Shown here piece after piece: positions 27,484 to 35,963 of a DNA stretch of 64,000 nucleotides; within the stretch, counting starts at the first letter, position 1; each line of letters begins with the position of its first letter. The DNA comes from JACOTV01 sp964445135 (GTDB lineage Bacteria > Patescibacteriota > Microgenomatia > UBA1406 > GWC2-37-13). Both the position numbers and the translations under genes were made by a program. The DNA is taken from positions 9,298 through 73,297 of the forward strand of contig CAYUJW010000001.1 of NCBI GenBank assembly GCA_964445135.1, written 5' to 3'. The notes under the pieces are model-generated. The model ran no database searches, was not told where the DNA came from, and worked only from the letters and a program-made list of their open reading frames with translations.

Positions 27484-27669
27484 TTACCAAGATACTTTCT
27501 TAACTCCAGGAATCTCTCCAATTAATGCGCGACTTCTAAAACATATACGACATAAACCGAAGCGTCGAATATATGCACGCGATCGTCCACATAATTCACA
27601 ACGGTTCACTTGTCGAACCGCAAATTTTTGCTTCTTTTGAAACTTTACTATGTCGGATGTTTTTGCCAT
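27484..27669 (-). CDS. rpsN: 30S ribosomal protein S14, zinc-binding type
   Basis: Protein uS14, 61 residues. The CELCG and CRICF pairs form the four-cysteine zinc site of the short (C+) form, with [16 protein letters not shown] and the conserved end IPGVKKVSW. It lies 3 nt after rplE. Confidence 0.97.
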   Translation of the reverse strand: MAKTSDIVKFQKKQKFAVRQVNRCELCGRSRAYIRRFGLCRICFRSRALIGEIPGVKKVSW

Positions 27670-27672
27670 ATG

Positions 27673-28203
27673 TTATTTTGCGAATGGAATTCCAAAATGA
27701 GTAAATAGTACTTTTCCTTGTTCGTGTGTTTTAGCCGTTGTTGCAACGGTCACTTGTAATCCGCGAATCTTGTCAATTTTATCAAACTCAATTTCAGGAA
27801 ATAGTGTTTGCTCACTAAACCCAATATTCAAATTTCCGTATGAATCAACGCTGGATTCAGATATTCCTCGAAAATCGCGAATACGTGGGATTACTATTCT
27901 AATCAATTTTTCCAAAAATATGTACATATTATCGCCTCGTAGGGTGACTTTTGTACCAATTGGTAGTCCTTTTCGAATTTTAAAGGTCGAAACTGACTTG
28001 CGGGCTTTTGTTACAACCGCTTTTTGACCGGCGATCAAACTCAACTGTTCCTGCACTTTTTCCAATGCGCCTTTGTTCGTTGTTACTTCTCCCACACCAA
28101 CATTCAAAACAATTTTAGTAATGCGTGGTATTTCCATCACATTCTTAATATTCAATTCTTTTTGAATTGCTGGGCTTATTTCTTTGAGATATTGGTCTTT
28201 CAT
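27673..28203 (-). CDS. rplE: 50S ribosomal protein L5
   Basis: Protein uL5, binding 5S rRNA and touching the P-site tRNA. The 176 residues include VMEIPRITKIVLNVGVGE, LIAGQKAVVTKARKSVSTFK, GLPIGTKVTLRGDNMY and LFPEIEFDKIDKIRGLQVT. It is 14 nt after rplX in standard order. Confidence 0.97.
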   Translation of the reverse strand: MKDQYLKEISPAIQKELNIKNVMEIPRITKIVLNVGVGEVTTNKGALEKVQEQLSLIAGQKAVVTKARKSVSTFKIRKGLPIGTKVTLRGDNMYIFLEKLIRIVIPRIRDFRGISESSVDSYGNLNIGFSEQTLFPEIEFDKIDKIRGLQVTVATTAKTHEQGKVLFTHFGIPFAK

Positions 28204-28217
28204 AGCTTTATAGTTTT

Positions 28218-28523
28218 TTACAATGCGGCACTACATTTGCGGCAGATACGAATTTTCTTCTGCTTCTCAATCTTATATCCTACTCGTGTTGGTTTTTTAC
28301 ATTTTGGACAAAGCAAGGCCACTTTTGAAACATTGATTGCACGTGGCAACTCAACAATTCCGCCTTCTGGTGTTTGTTCGCTTTTTTTAATATGTCTCTT
28401 GTACATATTGACACCATCAACCATGATTGTTGATTGCTTGGCATATACCCGCTCAATCTTTCCTTGTCGAGCGGCATCTCGGCCAGCCATAACGATGATA
28501 GTGTCTCCTTTTTTAAGTTTCAT
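28218..28523 (-). CDS. rplX: 50S ribosomal protein L24
   Basis: Protein uL24 with an N-terminal KOW motif (MKLKKGDTIIVMAGRDAARQGKIERV). The C-terminal part has two cysteine pairs (LCPKCKKPTRVG and RICRKC), a zinc-ribbon-like form found in many bacteria. The 101-residue gene has an AAGGA Shine-Dalgarno sequence 5 nt before the ATG. Confidence 0.97.
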   Translation of the reverse strand: MKLKKGDTIIVMAGRDAARQGKIERVYAKQSTIMVDGVNMYKRHIKKSEQTPEGGIVELPRAINVSKVALLCPKCKKPTRVGYKIEKQKKIRICRKCSAAL

Positions 28524-28534
28524 ATATGTCCTTA

Positions 28535-28909
28535 TTAATAAATTTCTTCAGCTAAGCTGGCAATCTTGTTAAATCCTAAATCTTTTATCTCTTTTGCAAT
28601 AGGTCCGAAAATACGTGTCCCTTTTGGATCTTGCACTTCTTTTGACGCCAATATTACACAGGCGTTTTCATCGAATCGAATATAGCTTCCGTCTGCACGT
28701 CGAACTTCTTTGCGTGTACGGACTATAACGGCTGGAACGATATCGCTTTTTTTCACCTGTGCATAAGGAATCGAGTCCTTCACCACTACGGTAATCACAT
28801 CACCAATATATGCATGCTTACGATTCCCTTTTTTTGGCATACCAATCATCTGGACCAATTTGGCCCCAGAATTGTCGGCAACTTTGAGCATGGATCGTAA
28901 TTGTAACAT
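28535..28909 (-). CDS. rplN: 50S ribosomal protein L14
   Basis: Protein uL14 at the subunit interface. The 124 residues begin MLQLRSMLKVADNSGAKLVQ and include GDVITVVVKDSIPYAQVKKSD, RTRKEVRRADGSYIRFDENA and a RIFGPIAKEIKDLGFNKIASLA end. It lies 7 nt upstream of the position expected for rplX in normal order. Confidence 0.97.
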   Translation of the reverse strand: MLQLRSMLKVADNSGAKLVQMIGMPKKGNRKHAYIGDVITVVVKDSIPYAQVKKSDIVPAVIVRTRKEVRRADGSYIRFDENACVILASKEVQDPKGTRIFGPIAKEIKDLGFNKIASLAEEIY

Positions 28910-28916
28910 AGGGTTT

Positions 28917-29156
28917 TTATTTCACTTCAACTTTCTTAACAACTTCAAAGCTTACTTCTTTTGATCGTGGGCGAACAGACTGGATTGCGACCATATCGCC
29001 TTCAACAATTCCATCAAGCTCACAATGTGCTTTAAATCGACGAGTTCTTTTAATAACTTTTTTATACAACGGGTGTCGCATGCGAGATGTAACACTCACA
29101 ACAACAGTCTTTTGCATTTTTGTTGAAACAACAGTACCGGTGATTATTTGTGCCAT
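28917..29156 (-). CDS. rpsQ: 30S ribosomal protein S17
   Basis: Protein uS17, an OB-fold 16S binder. The 79 residues show GTVVSTKMQKTVVVSVTSR, HPLYKKVIKRTRRFKAHCE and the GDMVAIQSVRPRSKEVSFEV region. Only 2 nt separate it from rpmC. Confidence 0.97.
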   Translation of the reverse strand: MAQIITGTVVSTKMQKTVVVSVTSRMRHPLYKKVIKRTRRFKAHCELDGIVEGDMVAIQSVRPRSKEVSFEVVKKVEVK

Positions 29157-29158
29157 AG

Positions 29159-29353
29159 TTATTCTTTTTTACTATTCTTAATCGTTAATATTCGTGCCAA
29201 TTCTTTTCGATTTTTTGATTTAGTATTGCTATCTTTTGGTGGGTTGGTTCGACTCTCAACCTGTGCCACAGCAAGAGCCTTTCGAGCTTCGCGCTCCATC
29301 TTCTCAAGCTCTACTCGTGATTTTTCACGCAACTGATTTACTGCTTTATTCAT
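29159..29353 (-). CDS. rpmC: 50S ribosomal protein L29
   Basis: Protein uL29, a short helical protein near the tunnel exit. The 64-residue chain has the QLREKSRVELEKMEREARKA helix and the C-terminal NRKELARILTIKN. The linker (ESRTNPPKDSNTKSK) is a little atypical. It overlaps rplP by 4 nt. Confidence 0.9.
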   Translation of the reverse strand: MNKAVNQLREKSRVELEKMEREARKALAVAQVESRTNPPKDSNTKSKNRKELARILTIKNSKKE

Positions 29354-29763
29354 AGATCGTGTTTTGTTACAAACTTTGTCTTCACTGATAACTTTGAAGA
29401 CACAACTCGCAATATGTCTCGCGCTTTTACCTCGTCTATACCTTCAAGCTCAAACATTACTCGACCGGGTACAACCGATGCAACAAAGTGAGAAATATCA
29501 CCTTTTCCAGATCCCATGGTTACCTCTGGTGGCTTTTTAGAAAATGGCTTATCGGGAAACAATCGGATCCAATACTTTCCCACTTTTCGTGTGGCTCGTG
29601 CCAACACTACGCGACAAGCTTCGATCTCTCGGTCCTTAATCCAGGCCTGCTCAAGTGATTTAATACCCATCGAACCATTGTTTAAGGTATCTCCCTTGAC
29701 TGCAATTCGTCGCCATTGACCTCTAAATTGCTTTCGATGTTTTTGTCGTTTTGGTGCTAACAT
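29350..29763 (-). CDS. rplP: 50S ribosomal protein L16
   Basis: Protein uL16, near the peptidyl-transferase centre. The 137 residues begin MLAPKRQKHRKQFRG and include GIKSLEQAWIKDREIEACR, WIRLFPDKPFSKKPPEVTMG, GKGDISHFVASVVPGRVMFE and the conserved RVVSSKLSVKTKFV end. Confidence 0.97.
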   Translation of the reverse strand: MLAPKRQKHRKQFRGQWRRIAVKGDTLNNGSMGIKSLEQAWIKDREIEACRVVLARATRKVGKYWIRLFPDKPFSKKPPEVTMGSGKGDISHFVASVVPGRVMFELEGIDEVKARDILRVVSSKLSVKTKFVTKHDL

Positions 29764-29793
29764 AGTATTTTTTCTTCTGTAATCTACAATTGC

Positions 29794-30447
29794 TTATCTA
29801 CATATCCAGACTTTGACTCCTACATATCCTGACTTAGTTAGCGCTGGATAAATAGCAAAGTCGACATCTTCTCGAATTGTTGACGCAGGAACTGTGCCTT
29901 GAAAGAATTTTTCACGGCGGGCAATTTCTGCTCCTCCAATACGTCCTCCTAACTCAATTTTCACTCCCTTTGCACCTGCCTCCATCACGCGATCCATACT
30001 GCTGTGTGAAATGCTGCGATGTGGGAAATTTCGGGCCAATCGCTCGGCAATTGACTGCGCTACATAATATGCACTTAAATATGGCTTTTTGACAGGCTCA
30101 ATACGCAAATCTACTCGAGACTGCTTTCCATCTTTTTTATCTGGCACGCGGTCCTTGTACATTGCTTTTTCAACAATCTTCTTGACATCCTCCAAACCTT
30201 TTCCTCCGCGGCCAATAATCATGCCTGGCTTGACTGAGTAAATGGTGACCGTGATTTTGTTAATCGCGCGCTCAACTTCAACAGCAGTAATTGAAGCGTA
30301 TTTAAACGTTTCCATTAATTGCTTTCGAATCTCTATGTCAATGTGCAAACTGTCTCGATATTGTTTTTTATCAGAAAAAAACCATCTGGAACTCCAGTTA
30401 TAGACAATTCCGAGTCTGAGACCTTTTGGATGTACTTTTTGACCCAC
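29794..30447 (-). CDS. rpsC: 30S ribosomal protein S3
   Basis: Protein uS3 at the mRNA entry. The 217 residues begin MGQKVHPKGLRLGIVYNW, carry the KH domain loop GRGGKG in a MIIGRGGKGLEDV context, and a C-terminal GGRIGGAEIARREKFFQGTVP motif. Spacers to rplV and rplP are 48 and 30 nt. Confidence 0.97.
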   Translation of the reverse strand: MGQKVHPKGLRLGIVYNWSSRWFFSDKKQYRDSLHIDIEIRKQLMETFKYASITAVEVERAINKITVTIYSVKPGMIIGRGGKGLEDVKKIVEKAMYKDRVPDKKDGKQSRVDLRIEPVKKPYLSAYYVAQSIAERLARNFPHRSISHSSMDRVMEAGAKGVKIELGGRIGGAEIARREKFFQGTVPASTIREDVDFAIYPALTKSGYVGVKVWICR

Positions 30448-30495
30448 GTTTTATAAATATCTTAAAATAATAAATAAACTCTCTAATAATTTTGA

Positions 30496-31023
30496 TTACA
30501 TTCCCTTGCGACTAACTCGCTGGGGTTTTGGCTTCTCTGCTTGCTTTGGCTTGGCAACTTTGGTTGCGGCGGCCGTGCGTGTCTTTGCAGCAGCACTCTT
30601 TGTGCTTGCCTCATTTTTAACAACTTCTTTTTTCTCTTCAACTGAGGCGGCTGCATCAGGCACACTATCCTTGGTGGCTGCATTTACTCGTCCCGTTGTC
30701 ACAACAATTACCTTCACATGAGAGAATGCTCGAACATATGGCTTTGCCATTCCCTTGCTTCCTGCACGAAATCTACGCATCTTCATGCCCTCTTCAATGA
30801 TCAGAGCTTTAAATTGTAACAAATCTTCACTCGTTCTTAAAGTGTTTTTTGCATTGGCAACCGCCGAAGCGATCGCATCACGCAATATTCGAGCTCCTTT
30901 TTTGTTTGTATAGTTTAACACCTTTATCGCTTCAGAAGGCTTCATTGCCCTCACTTCTACTGCTAAAAAGCGTAGTTTTTTAGGTGACATTGGAACGTTT
31001 TTGATATATGCGCTTGCTTCCAT
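30496..31023 (-). CDS. rplV: 50S ribosomal protein L22 with long Lys/Ala-rich tail
   Basis: Protein uL22, whose beta-hairpin lines the exit tunnel. The core (1 to about 115) has NVPMSPKKLRFLAVEVR, ILRDAIASAVANAKN and a hairpin with RFRAGSKGMAKPYVRAFSH. The last 60 or so residues are a tail rich in alanine, lysine and glutamate (ASTKSAAAKTRTAAATK type), absent from the usual 110-residue form. It starts 4 nt after rplB, so rpsS is missing here. Confidence 0.95.
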   Translation of the reverse strand: MEASAYIKNVPMSPKKLRFLAVEVRAMKPSEAIKVLNYTNKKGARILRDAIASAVANAKNTLRTSEDLLQFKALIIEEGMKMRRFRAGSKGMAKPYVRAFSHVKVIVVTTGRVNAATKDSVPDAAASVEEKKEVVKNEASTKSAAAKTRTAAATKVAKPKQAEKPKPQRVSRKGM

Positions 31024-31027
31024 AATT

Positions 31028-31807
31028 TTATCGTGGTTTTACAATTAACTTCTTTGTCCATGCATATTTGTTGCGTGTGCGTCCACCATGTGCAATCTTA
31101 CCCCATGGAGTCTTTGGATGCATACCGGTACCACTTCGTCCTTCTCCTCCACCGTGTGGATGGCTTCCAGGATGTTGTGCCACACCTCGAACTGTCGGAC
31201 GAATACCCATCAGTCTCTTTCGACCTGCTTTTCCAATTTGCTGATATTTGAATTCAGAATTACCAACAACGCCAATTGTTGCATAGCATGCTGCGAAAAA
31301 CTTTCTCACTTCGCCTGATGGCATCTTTAGCTGAACATATTGATCATCTTTAGCAACAACCATTGCGGCATTTCCAGCACCGCGCACCATTTTTCCCCCT
31401 TGACCTGGGCGAAGTTCAACATTGTGAACCTCAACACCAATTGGGATGTTGCGAAGTGGCATTGCATTTCCTGGCTTGACTTCTGTAGTCTCGGCCGCCA
31501 ACACATGATCGCCAATCTGCAACGATTTGGGGTTTAAGATATATCGTTTTTCACCGTCTGCGTATTGAATAAGAGAAATATATGCATTTCTATTTGGATC
31601 GTATTCTACTGTCGCAACAGTCCCATCGACATCGCGCTTACTTCGCTTAAAGTCAATCAAACGATAATATCGCTTTTGACGACCACCTTGATGACGCACG
31701 GAAATATGACCCTTATTATCTCGTCCTGAATGCTTCTTCAGAATCTCAATAAGCGATTTTTCTGGTTCGTGTGTTGTTGGAACTCCTGGTCTACGTCGTG
31801 CTGCCAT
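31028..31807 (-). CDS. rplB: 50S ribosomal protein L2
   Basis: Protein uL2, needed for peptidyl transfer and subunit joining. At 259 residues it is slightly shorter than the usual 270-280. Marks include SGRDNKGHISVRHQGGRQKR, ATVEYDPNRNAYISLIQYADG, LRPGQGGKMVRGAGN and the essential HPHGGGEGRS loop with its histidine. The N-terminus is abbreviated. Confidence 0.97.
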   Translation of the reverse strand: MAARRRPGVPTTHEPEKSLIEILKKHSGRDNKGHISVRHQGGRQKRYYRLIDFKRSKRDVDGTVATVEYDPNRNAYISLIQYADGEKRYILNPKSLQIGDHVLAAETTEVKPGNAMPLRNIPIGVEVHNVELRPGQGGKMVRGAGNAAMVVAKDDQYVQLKMPSGEVRKFFAACYATIGVVGNSEFKYQQIGKAGRKRLMGIRPTVRGVAQHPGSHPHGGGEGRSGTGMHPKTPWGKIAHGGRTRNKYAWTKKLIVKPR

Positions 31808-31811
31808 ATGT

Positions 31812-32099
31812 TTACGCCTTTGGGAATAATTCTAACGTGCCTTTTTTAAGCCAAATGTATGCAATTTTTTGATCAGCGGTTGACACTTCTCGTCGTGTTT
31901 TTCCAATCCTCTTACTTCGTCCTTTTTTCGTCAATACGCGCACTTTTGCAACTTCAACATCGTACATATCTTCAAGAGAACGAGCGATTGAGTGCTTGGT
32001 CACCAGTGGCATCACTGAAAACGTATAGACGCCGCGGGCCGCCATATCTGTCGCTTTTTCAGTCAACACAGGTCCAATAATAGTATTTTGTACGCTCAT
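31812..32099 (-). CDS. rplW: 50S ribosomal protein L23
   Basis: Protein uL23 at the tunnel exit, docking site for trigger factor and signal recognition particle. The 95 residues have GPVLTEKATDMAARGVYTF, the VTKHSIARSLEDMYDVEVAKV region and GKTRREVSTADQKIAYI. Spacers are 4-5 nt on both sides. Confidence 0.97.
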   Translation of the reverse strand: MSVQNTIIGPVLTEKATDMAARGVYTFSVMPLVTKHSIARSLEDMYDVEVAKVRVLTKKGRSKRIGKTRREVSTADQKIAYIWLKKGTLELFPKA

Positions 32100-32104
32100 G
32101 TAAA

Positions 32105-32842
32105 TTATGATGAAACAGCCGTTTTTACGGGCTTTGCTTCGACTTTGGCCGATTCGTCATCTTTTTTTGAAAAATGCGCTTCGGCAATTGACAATGCTGA
32201 TTCAACAAACAATATATGCTTGGCCCTCATGACCTCATATGCATTAATAGACTTTGCATCCATAATTACCACGTTTGGTATGTTTCGTGCAGACAAGACA
32301 AGTCCTGCTTTTTCAATCTTTGGCAATATAAACAATATTCGTTTTGGTGCTTCAAGCACTCGAAGCATTGCAGCAACTGAGGCAGTGTTTGGCTTCATTG
32401 CAGCAATCGATTCATCAAGTGCCGCGACTGCTCCACGGTTGTGAGCATCAGATAGCGCAGAAACAATAGCAATTCTTTTTTGTTTTTTATTAAGATTCTT
32501 TGAGTATTCTTTTGGAAGTGGACCAAATGCAACACCTCCACCAACAAAAAGAGGGGCATTTGCTGCGCCGTGTCGTGCACGACCTGTCCCTTTTTGACGA
32601 TACATCTTCTTTGAGGTCATAGTGACATATGATCGCGTTTTTGTTGAGGCAGTACCTTGTCGCTGGTTTGTTAAGTAGACTTTTGCGTAGGTAGCCAATA
32701 CTGCTTTGTTGACATTTTGGCCAAAAAGAGCACCTGATGCTGGAACAGTCTTCACTTGTCGACCAGAAAGATCATACACAGAGAGGTTTGACCCACCCTC
32801 GTTTGTCTTTTTTTTCGTTACTGGTTTTTTTGTTGTTGCCAT
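32105..32842 (-). CDS. rplD: 50S ribosomal protein L4
   Basis: Protein uL4, part of the exit tunnel; in Escherichia coli it represses its own S10 operon. The 245-residue protein has a short lysine-rich N-terminal extension, the QGTASTKTRSYVTMTSKKMYRQKGTGRARHG loop region, a GGGVAFGPLPKEYSKNLNKK motif and a charged C-terminal tail. It is longer than the usual 200-210 residues because of both ends. Confidence 0.96.
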   Translation of the reverse strand: MATTKKPVTKKKTNEGGSNLSVYDLSGRQVKTVPASGALFGQNVNKAVLATYAKVYLTNQRQGTASTKTRSYVTMTSKKMYRQKGTGRARHGAANAPLFVGGGVAFGPLPKEYSKNLNKKQKRIAIVSALSDAHNRGAVAALDESIAAMKPNTASVAAMLRVLEAPKRILFILPKIEKAGLVLSARNIPNVVIMDAKSINAYEVMRAKHILFVESALSIAEAHFSKKDDESAKVEAKPVKTAVSS

Positions 32843-32869
32843 AATTAATAGGTAATTATCTATTCTGTA

Positions 32870-33541
32870 TTATTGTTTACGAACCTCAAGCAGGCCATTT
32901 CGTCGGCCAGGAACTAATCCTTTAATGATAAGGCCGGTGTCTGTCACCTCAACTACTTGAAGTCCTGCGACAGTTACTCGATCTCCACCCATTCGACCTG
33001 CCATGCGAAGACCTTTAAAAATACGTCCAATGGTGGTTCCTGAGCCAATCGATCCGGGGGCACGCCAACGGTCAGACTGACCGTGTGTTTTTGGCCCACC
33101 AGCAAATCCATGTCGCTTTACTACTCCTTGAAATCCTTTTCCAATTGAGACACCGCTGACATCAATCATATCTCCTGCTTTAAAAAACAGTTCTGGCTTT
33201 ACTTCTTCTCCAATAAATACCTTTACTTCACCACATTGAACGCCGCGTTTTCCTTCTTCTTCAATTACTGTTATGTCACGGGTATTATCGAGTCTGAACT
33301 CTCTCAAAAAACGAAGCGGGGCTTCGATCCCCGCTTTTTTTAACTCTCCCTTGACTGGCTTTGCGATGTTTTTACTTGTTCCAAAGCCTAGTTTGATGCT
33401 GACATAGCCTTGCTTTTCAGAAGATGTGATACCGACAAGATAGGTAGGTGAAGTATGAATGGTGGTTATAGGCATACGAACACCAACTTCGGAGAAGCGT
33501 TGTGATTGTTCTTGTTTAATACCTAATATACAGCCGTTCAT
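32870..33541 (-). CDS. rplC: 50S ribosomal protein L3
   Basis: Protein uL3. I place the start at the ATG giving MNGCILGIKQEQSQRF, which aligns with the family MKxILGxKxGMTQxF start; an ATG six codons earlier lies in a leader hairpin. The 223-residue protein has GFQGVVKRHGFAGGPKTHGQS and the GSIGSGTTIGRIFKGLRMAGRMG loop region. Its coding sequence contains a strong terminator-like hairpin at 33314-33336. It is separated from rpsJ by an inserted hydrolase-like gene, so it should have its own promoter. Confidence 0.96.
   Translation of the reverse strand: MNGCILGIKQEQSQRFSEVGVRMPITTIHTSPTYLVGITSSEKQGYVSIKLGFGTSKNIAKPVKGELKKAGIEAPLRFLREFRLDNTRDITVIEEEGKRGVQCGEVKVFIGEEVKPELFFKAGDMIDVSGVSIGKGFQGVVKRHGFAGGPKTHGQSDRWRAPGSIGSGTTIGRIFKGLRMAGRMGGDRVTVAGLQVVEVTDTGLIIKGLVPGRRNGLLEVRKQ
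33306..33341 (-). terminator. terminator-like hairpin within rplC coding sequence
   Basis: A perfect 8-bp stem (AAGCGGGG paired with CCCCGCTT, 33314-33321 with 33329-33336) with a 7-nt loop. On the rplC sense strand it is followed after two bases by six U, and on the plus strand directly by U as well, so it has intrinsic-terminator shape in both directions. It starts about 205 nt into rplC. It could attenuate the S10-spc transcript, or be inactive while ribosomes follow closely. Confidence 0.6.
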
Positions 33542-33551
33542 GTGTGTTACT

Positions 33552-33573
33552 CGATTCATACAACGATGAATCG
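33552..33573. promoter_or_regulatory. leader hairpin just upstream of rplC start
   Basis: CGATTCA (33552-33558) pairs with TGAATCG (33567-33573) over an 8-nt loop, 10 nt before the rplC ATG. On the rplC transcript it may occlude or mark the start region. On the plus strand it is followed by TTTTTCT, but no plus-strand gene ends here. Confidence 0.4.
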
Positions 33574-33663
33574 TTTTTCTCCGCCCTTATTGGTCATGCT
33601 TTGCATTTTTTGCAACTAATTGTGAAGCAAGATGCGCGGTGGTGACTAAAGGCGATAATGACT

Positions 33664-33690
33664 AAAAAGAAAGCCCATTTTTTGGGTTTT
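33664..33690 (-). terminator. terminator of the glycoside-hydrolase-like gene
   Basis: On the minus strand a hairpin with CCCA/TGGG core and flanking A-U pairs is followed by CTTTTT. It lies between the hydrolase-like gene and rplC, so the hydrolase transcript ends before the ribosomal genes. The remaining 33574-33867 spacer is A+T-rich and shows no convincing gene. Confidence 0.55.
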
Positions 33691-33867
33691 CCCAATAAAC
33701 CAAGTTGTTGTAAATATGTCGCACTAATGTAGGATGAGTACATCAAATCGACAATCACTATTATAACGTACTCATTCAGCTTTGACAAGTGATATAGCGT
33801 TTTGCAATTAATGTACCAAAAACAGTCAATCAAGCTGGTGCAAGTACCCCCAAAACCCCCTCGGCCT

Positions 33868-35753
33868 TCATCTGCTCAGATACGCATTCATCCAGAGCGA
33901 GTAATCGGCAATAGTGACCGTGCCATCTTGGTTGAAGTCACTATCCACCAAGCTTCATCATTATTTTCATCGAGACCACAATTTTCTGGCGCAGCTGCTG
34001 TGCAGGAACCTAGGAATTCACCCCTCCATATTACATAGTCGACCAAACTTGCAGCGCCATCGCAGTTGGCGTCTCCCATCTGAGCAGGCTCGCAACTTGG
34101 CACGAGAGTCGGAGCTCGACTTGGTGTCACAGAAGGAAGAATCGTTGGTAAGACAGTTGTAATTGGGGTAACCCCAAGTGTTGGCGTTATTGAAGACGGC
34201 GATACCTCAATCAATACTACGCTTTGCCCCTCGACTTCTAAACGAATATCTCGCGAATTACTACCGGGGGCAAGGCGCACTGTGTCAACCAATTCAAGTC
34301 CATCGCGCGCAATATTGCCTGCTGCGACATTACTGTGCATACTGTCAATTTTATATATCTTTGCTACCGCTTCCTCGGTTGCTGAAATACCAAGCCTATC
34401 AAGCCCTTTGAGTGTGTAGGTTGCGCTGACATCTGGTGGATTTCCAGGATACCCGTAATTCCAGCCCATAATCCATCCTTTTCTCTCACCTTTAACCGCC
34501 TCTGTTCCAAATCCAACCCCATCCTCGTTCATAGCAGGACTACCTGTTTGTAGCACTTTTACCCGCGTCCCATCAATACGGCTAAGCATATCAAAGTAAT
34601 TATATATAGTTGTTTTTCGCCCTGGCCGATAATAACTTAATGGAGGACTTCCTGTTTGAGCCTCTGCCATCAGTACACTATTGATATAGTCCCTATAGTT
34701 TGACTGCGCAAATACTGCAGATGCGGCAATGTTTCCTTCCATAAAGAAGTGGTGTGACGCCGCAAACGAGGCTGCAGCTTGCGCCGTTTGTACAGCAGTT
34801 GGGTCAGCCGTAAAATCCGCTTCTCCTCGTAAATTATATGCGGTGACCCAAATGGGGGTGTTTGCCCATGCGTCGCCAAACTTTGGTTCATCAAGATATG
34901 TTCTTACCGTTCGTGCGATATCATAAAATAAACTTGGTTGTTGGGAAGAACCAAAACGATGGAAAGAGAAAAAAGCTGGCACAATTTCTTCAAAATCTGG
35001 CGCTGCAAATACTCCGTCAACCCACGCTTTAAACTGATATTCGCCGCCATTTGCGACAAATGCTGTTTTGATTGAAGAAGGGCCGCCTGAGATGAGCTTT
35101 GGTGAGCCAGGCTTTGGCAACCCAAGCTCCCTATTGAGTCTGTTTACAACACGAGCATTACTTAAATATAAATTAACTTGGTCTTGAGTATTCAGTCTAA
35201 ATCTACCTAAATTCGGCTCATTCATCATCTCAACTATCTGTGTTTGAGGAGATTTTTGCTTTATGTAAAGCACTATATCGTATAGAAGTGCTTCATAGGA
35301 GTCTAGGTCCTGCCGGCTCAACGGCGGTTCAATCCACCAATCATGCGTATCTTTCCAGGCGTCGACTTCTTGGGTGATCCATGGAGCAACTCCACGATTA
35401 TTCATATCTTCAAGCCAGCTATCACCCAACCCATACCGTCCATGCTCAGTCTTAAGCGGCGCAGATATAGTTGGTTTCCATTTATCCAGCCGTACAAATG
35501 CCCGCTCGTTCTTTGTGTCGATTGCTTCAAGAAGTGCTGCATCCGCTGGGCCACCATTTCTTTGTATGCGAATATGATTTTGTTCATGATGATACCAATT
35601 TGGTTGGTCGGCAGCAACGGTAAAGTCCACACCAACATTGACCGGACTTGCTGCATATGAAACGCTATTTAATGTAAATAAAGTGATTGCGATGCACGTT
35701 AAAACAGCAAAATACTGCCGAACAACACCGCCTATACGACCATCGTTTTTCAT
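33868..35753 (-). CDS. secreted GH39-like glycoside hydrolase with dockerin-like end (frameshifted)
   Basis: About 620 residues. The ATG at 35753 is chosen: it gives a signal peptide (VLTCIAITLFTLNSVSYAA) and has a -10 box 8 nt before it. The body resembles clan-A beta-barrel hydrolases, with a NEPN acid/base motif at about residue 178; but at the expected nucleophile site the sequence is WVTAYN, alanine instead of glutamate. A threonine/proline linker leads to a dockerin-like loop (GDANCDGAASLVDYVIWR). A second loop (VDSDFNQDGTVTIADYSLW) is present but one frame off from about 33950; the uncorrected frame stops at 33888, the corrected at 33868. Sequencing error or decay are both possible. 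Confidence 0.7.
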
Positions 35754-35761
35754 CTTATGTA

Positions 35762-35767
35762 ATTGTA
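35762..35767 (-). promoter_or_regulatory. -10 box (TACAAT) of hydrolase-like gene, leaderless layout
   Basis: TACAAT on the minus strand, 8 nt before the ATG at 35753. It excludes a longer start 17 codons upstream, which would read through the promoter. The 35768-35963 spacer after rpsJ otherwise shows only a CACGCC/GGCGTG inverted repeat (about 35894-35919). Confidence 0.55.
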
Positions 35768-35963
35768 CTCTATCACATTGAGCCAACCTACTCGTACGAC
35801 TCATTGCAAGCTCTCAATAAAGGCGGGGCACATGTGCGCCGCAACATACATTTGTGTATCGAGGAAGAATTTGTGCAGCTGCAATATGCTTCTACACGCC
35901 CAATGCTCAAAAGTGGCGTGAGCCGAAAACATAAAAAAGGGGAGGAGGAAGGTGAATGGGAGA

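Noticed and set aside
33594..33833. 79-codon minus-strand open frame between hydrolase-like gene and rplC
   Set aside because: It covers the terminator and leader region, has odd composition and no recognisable motif.
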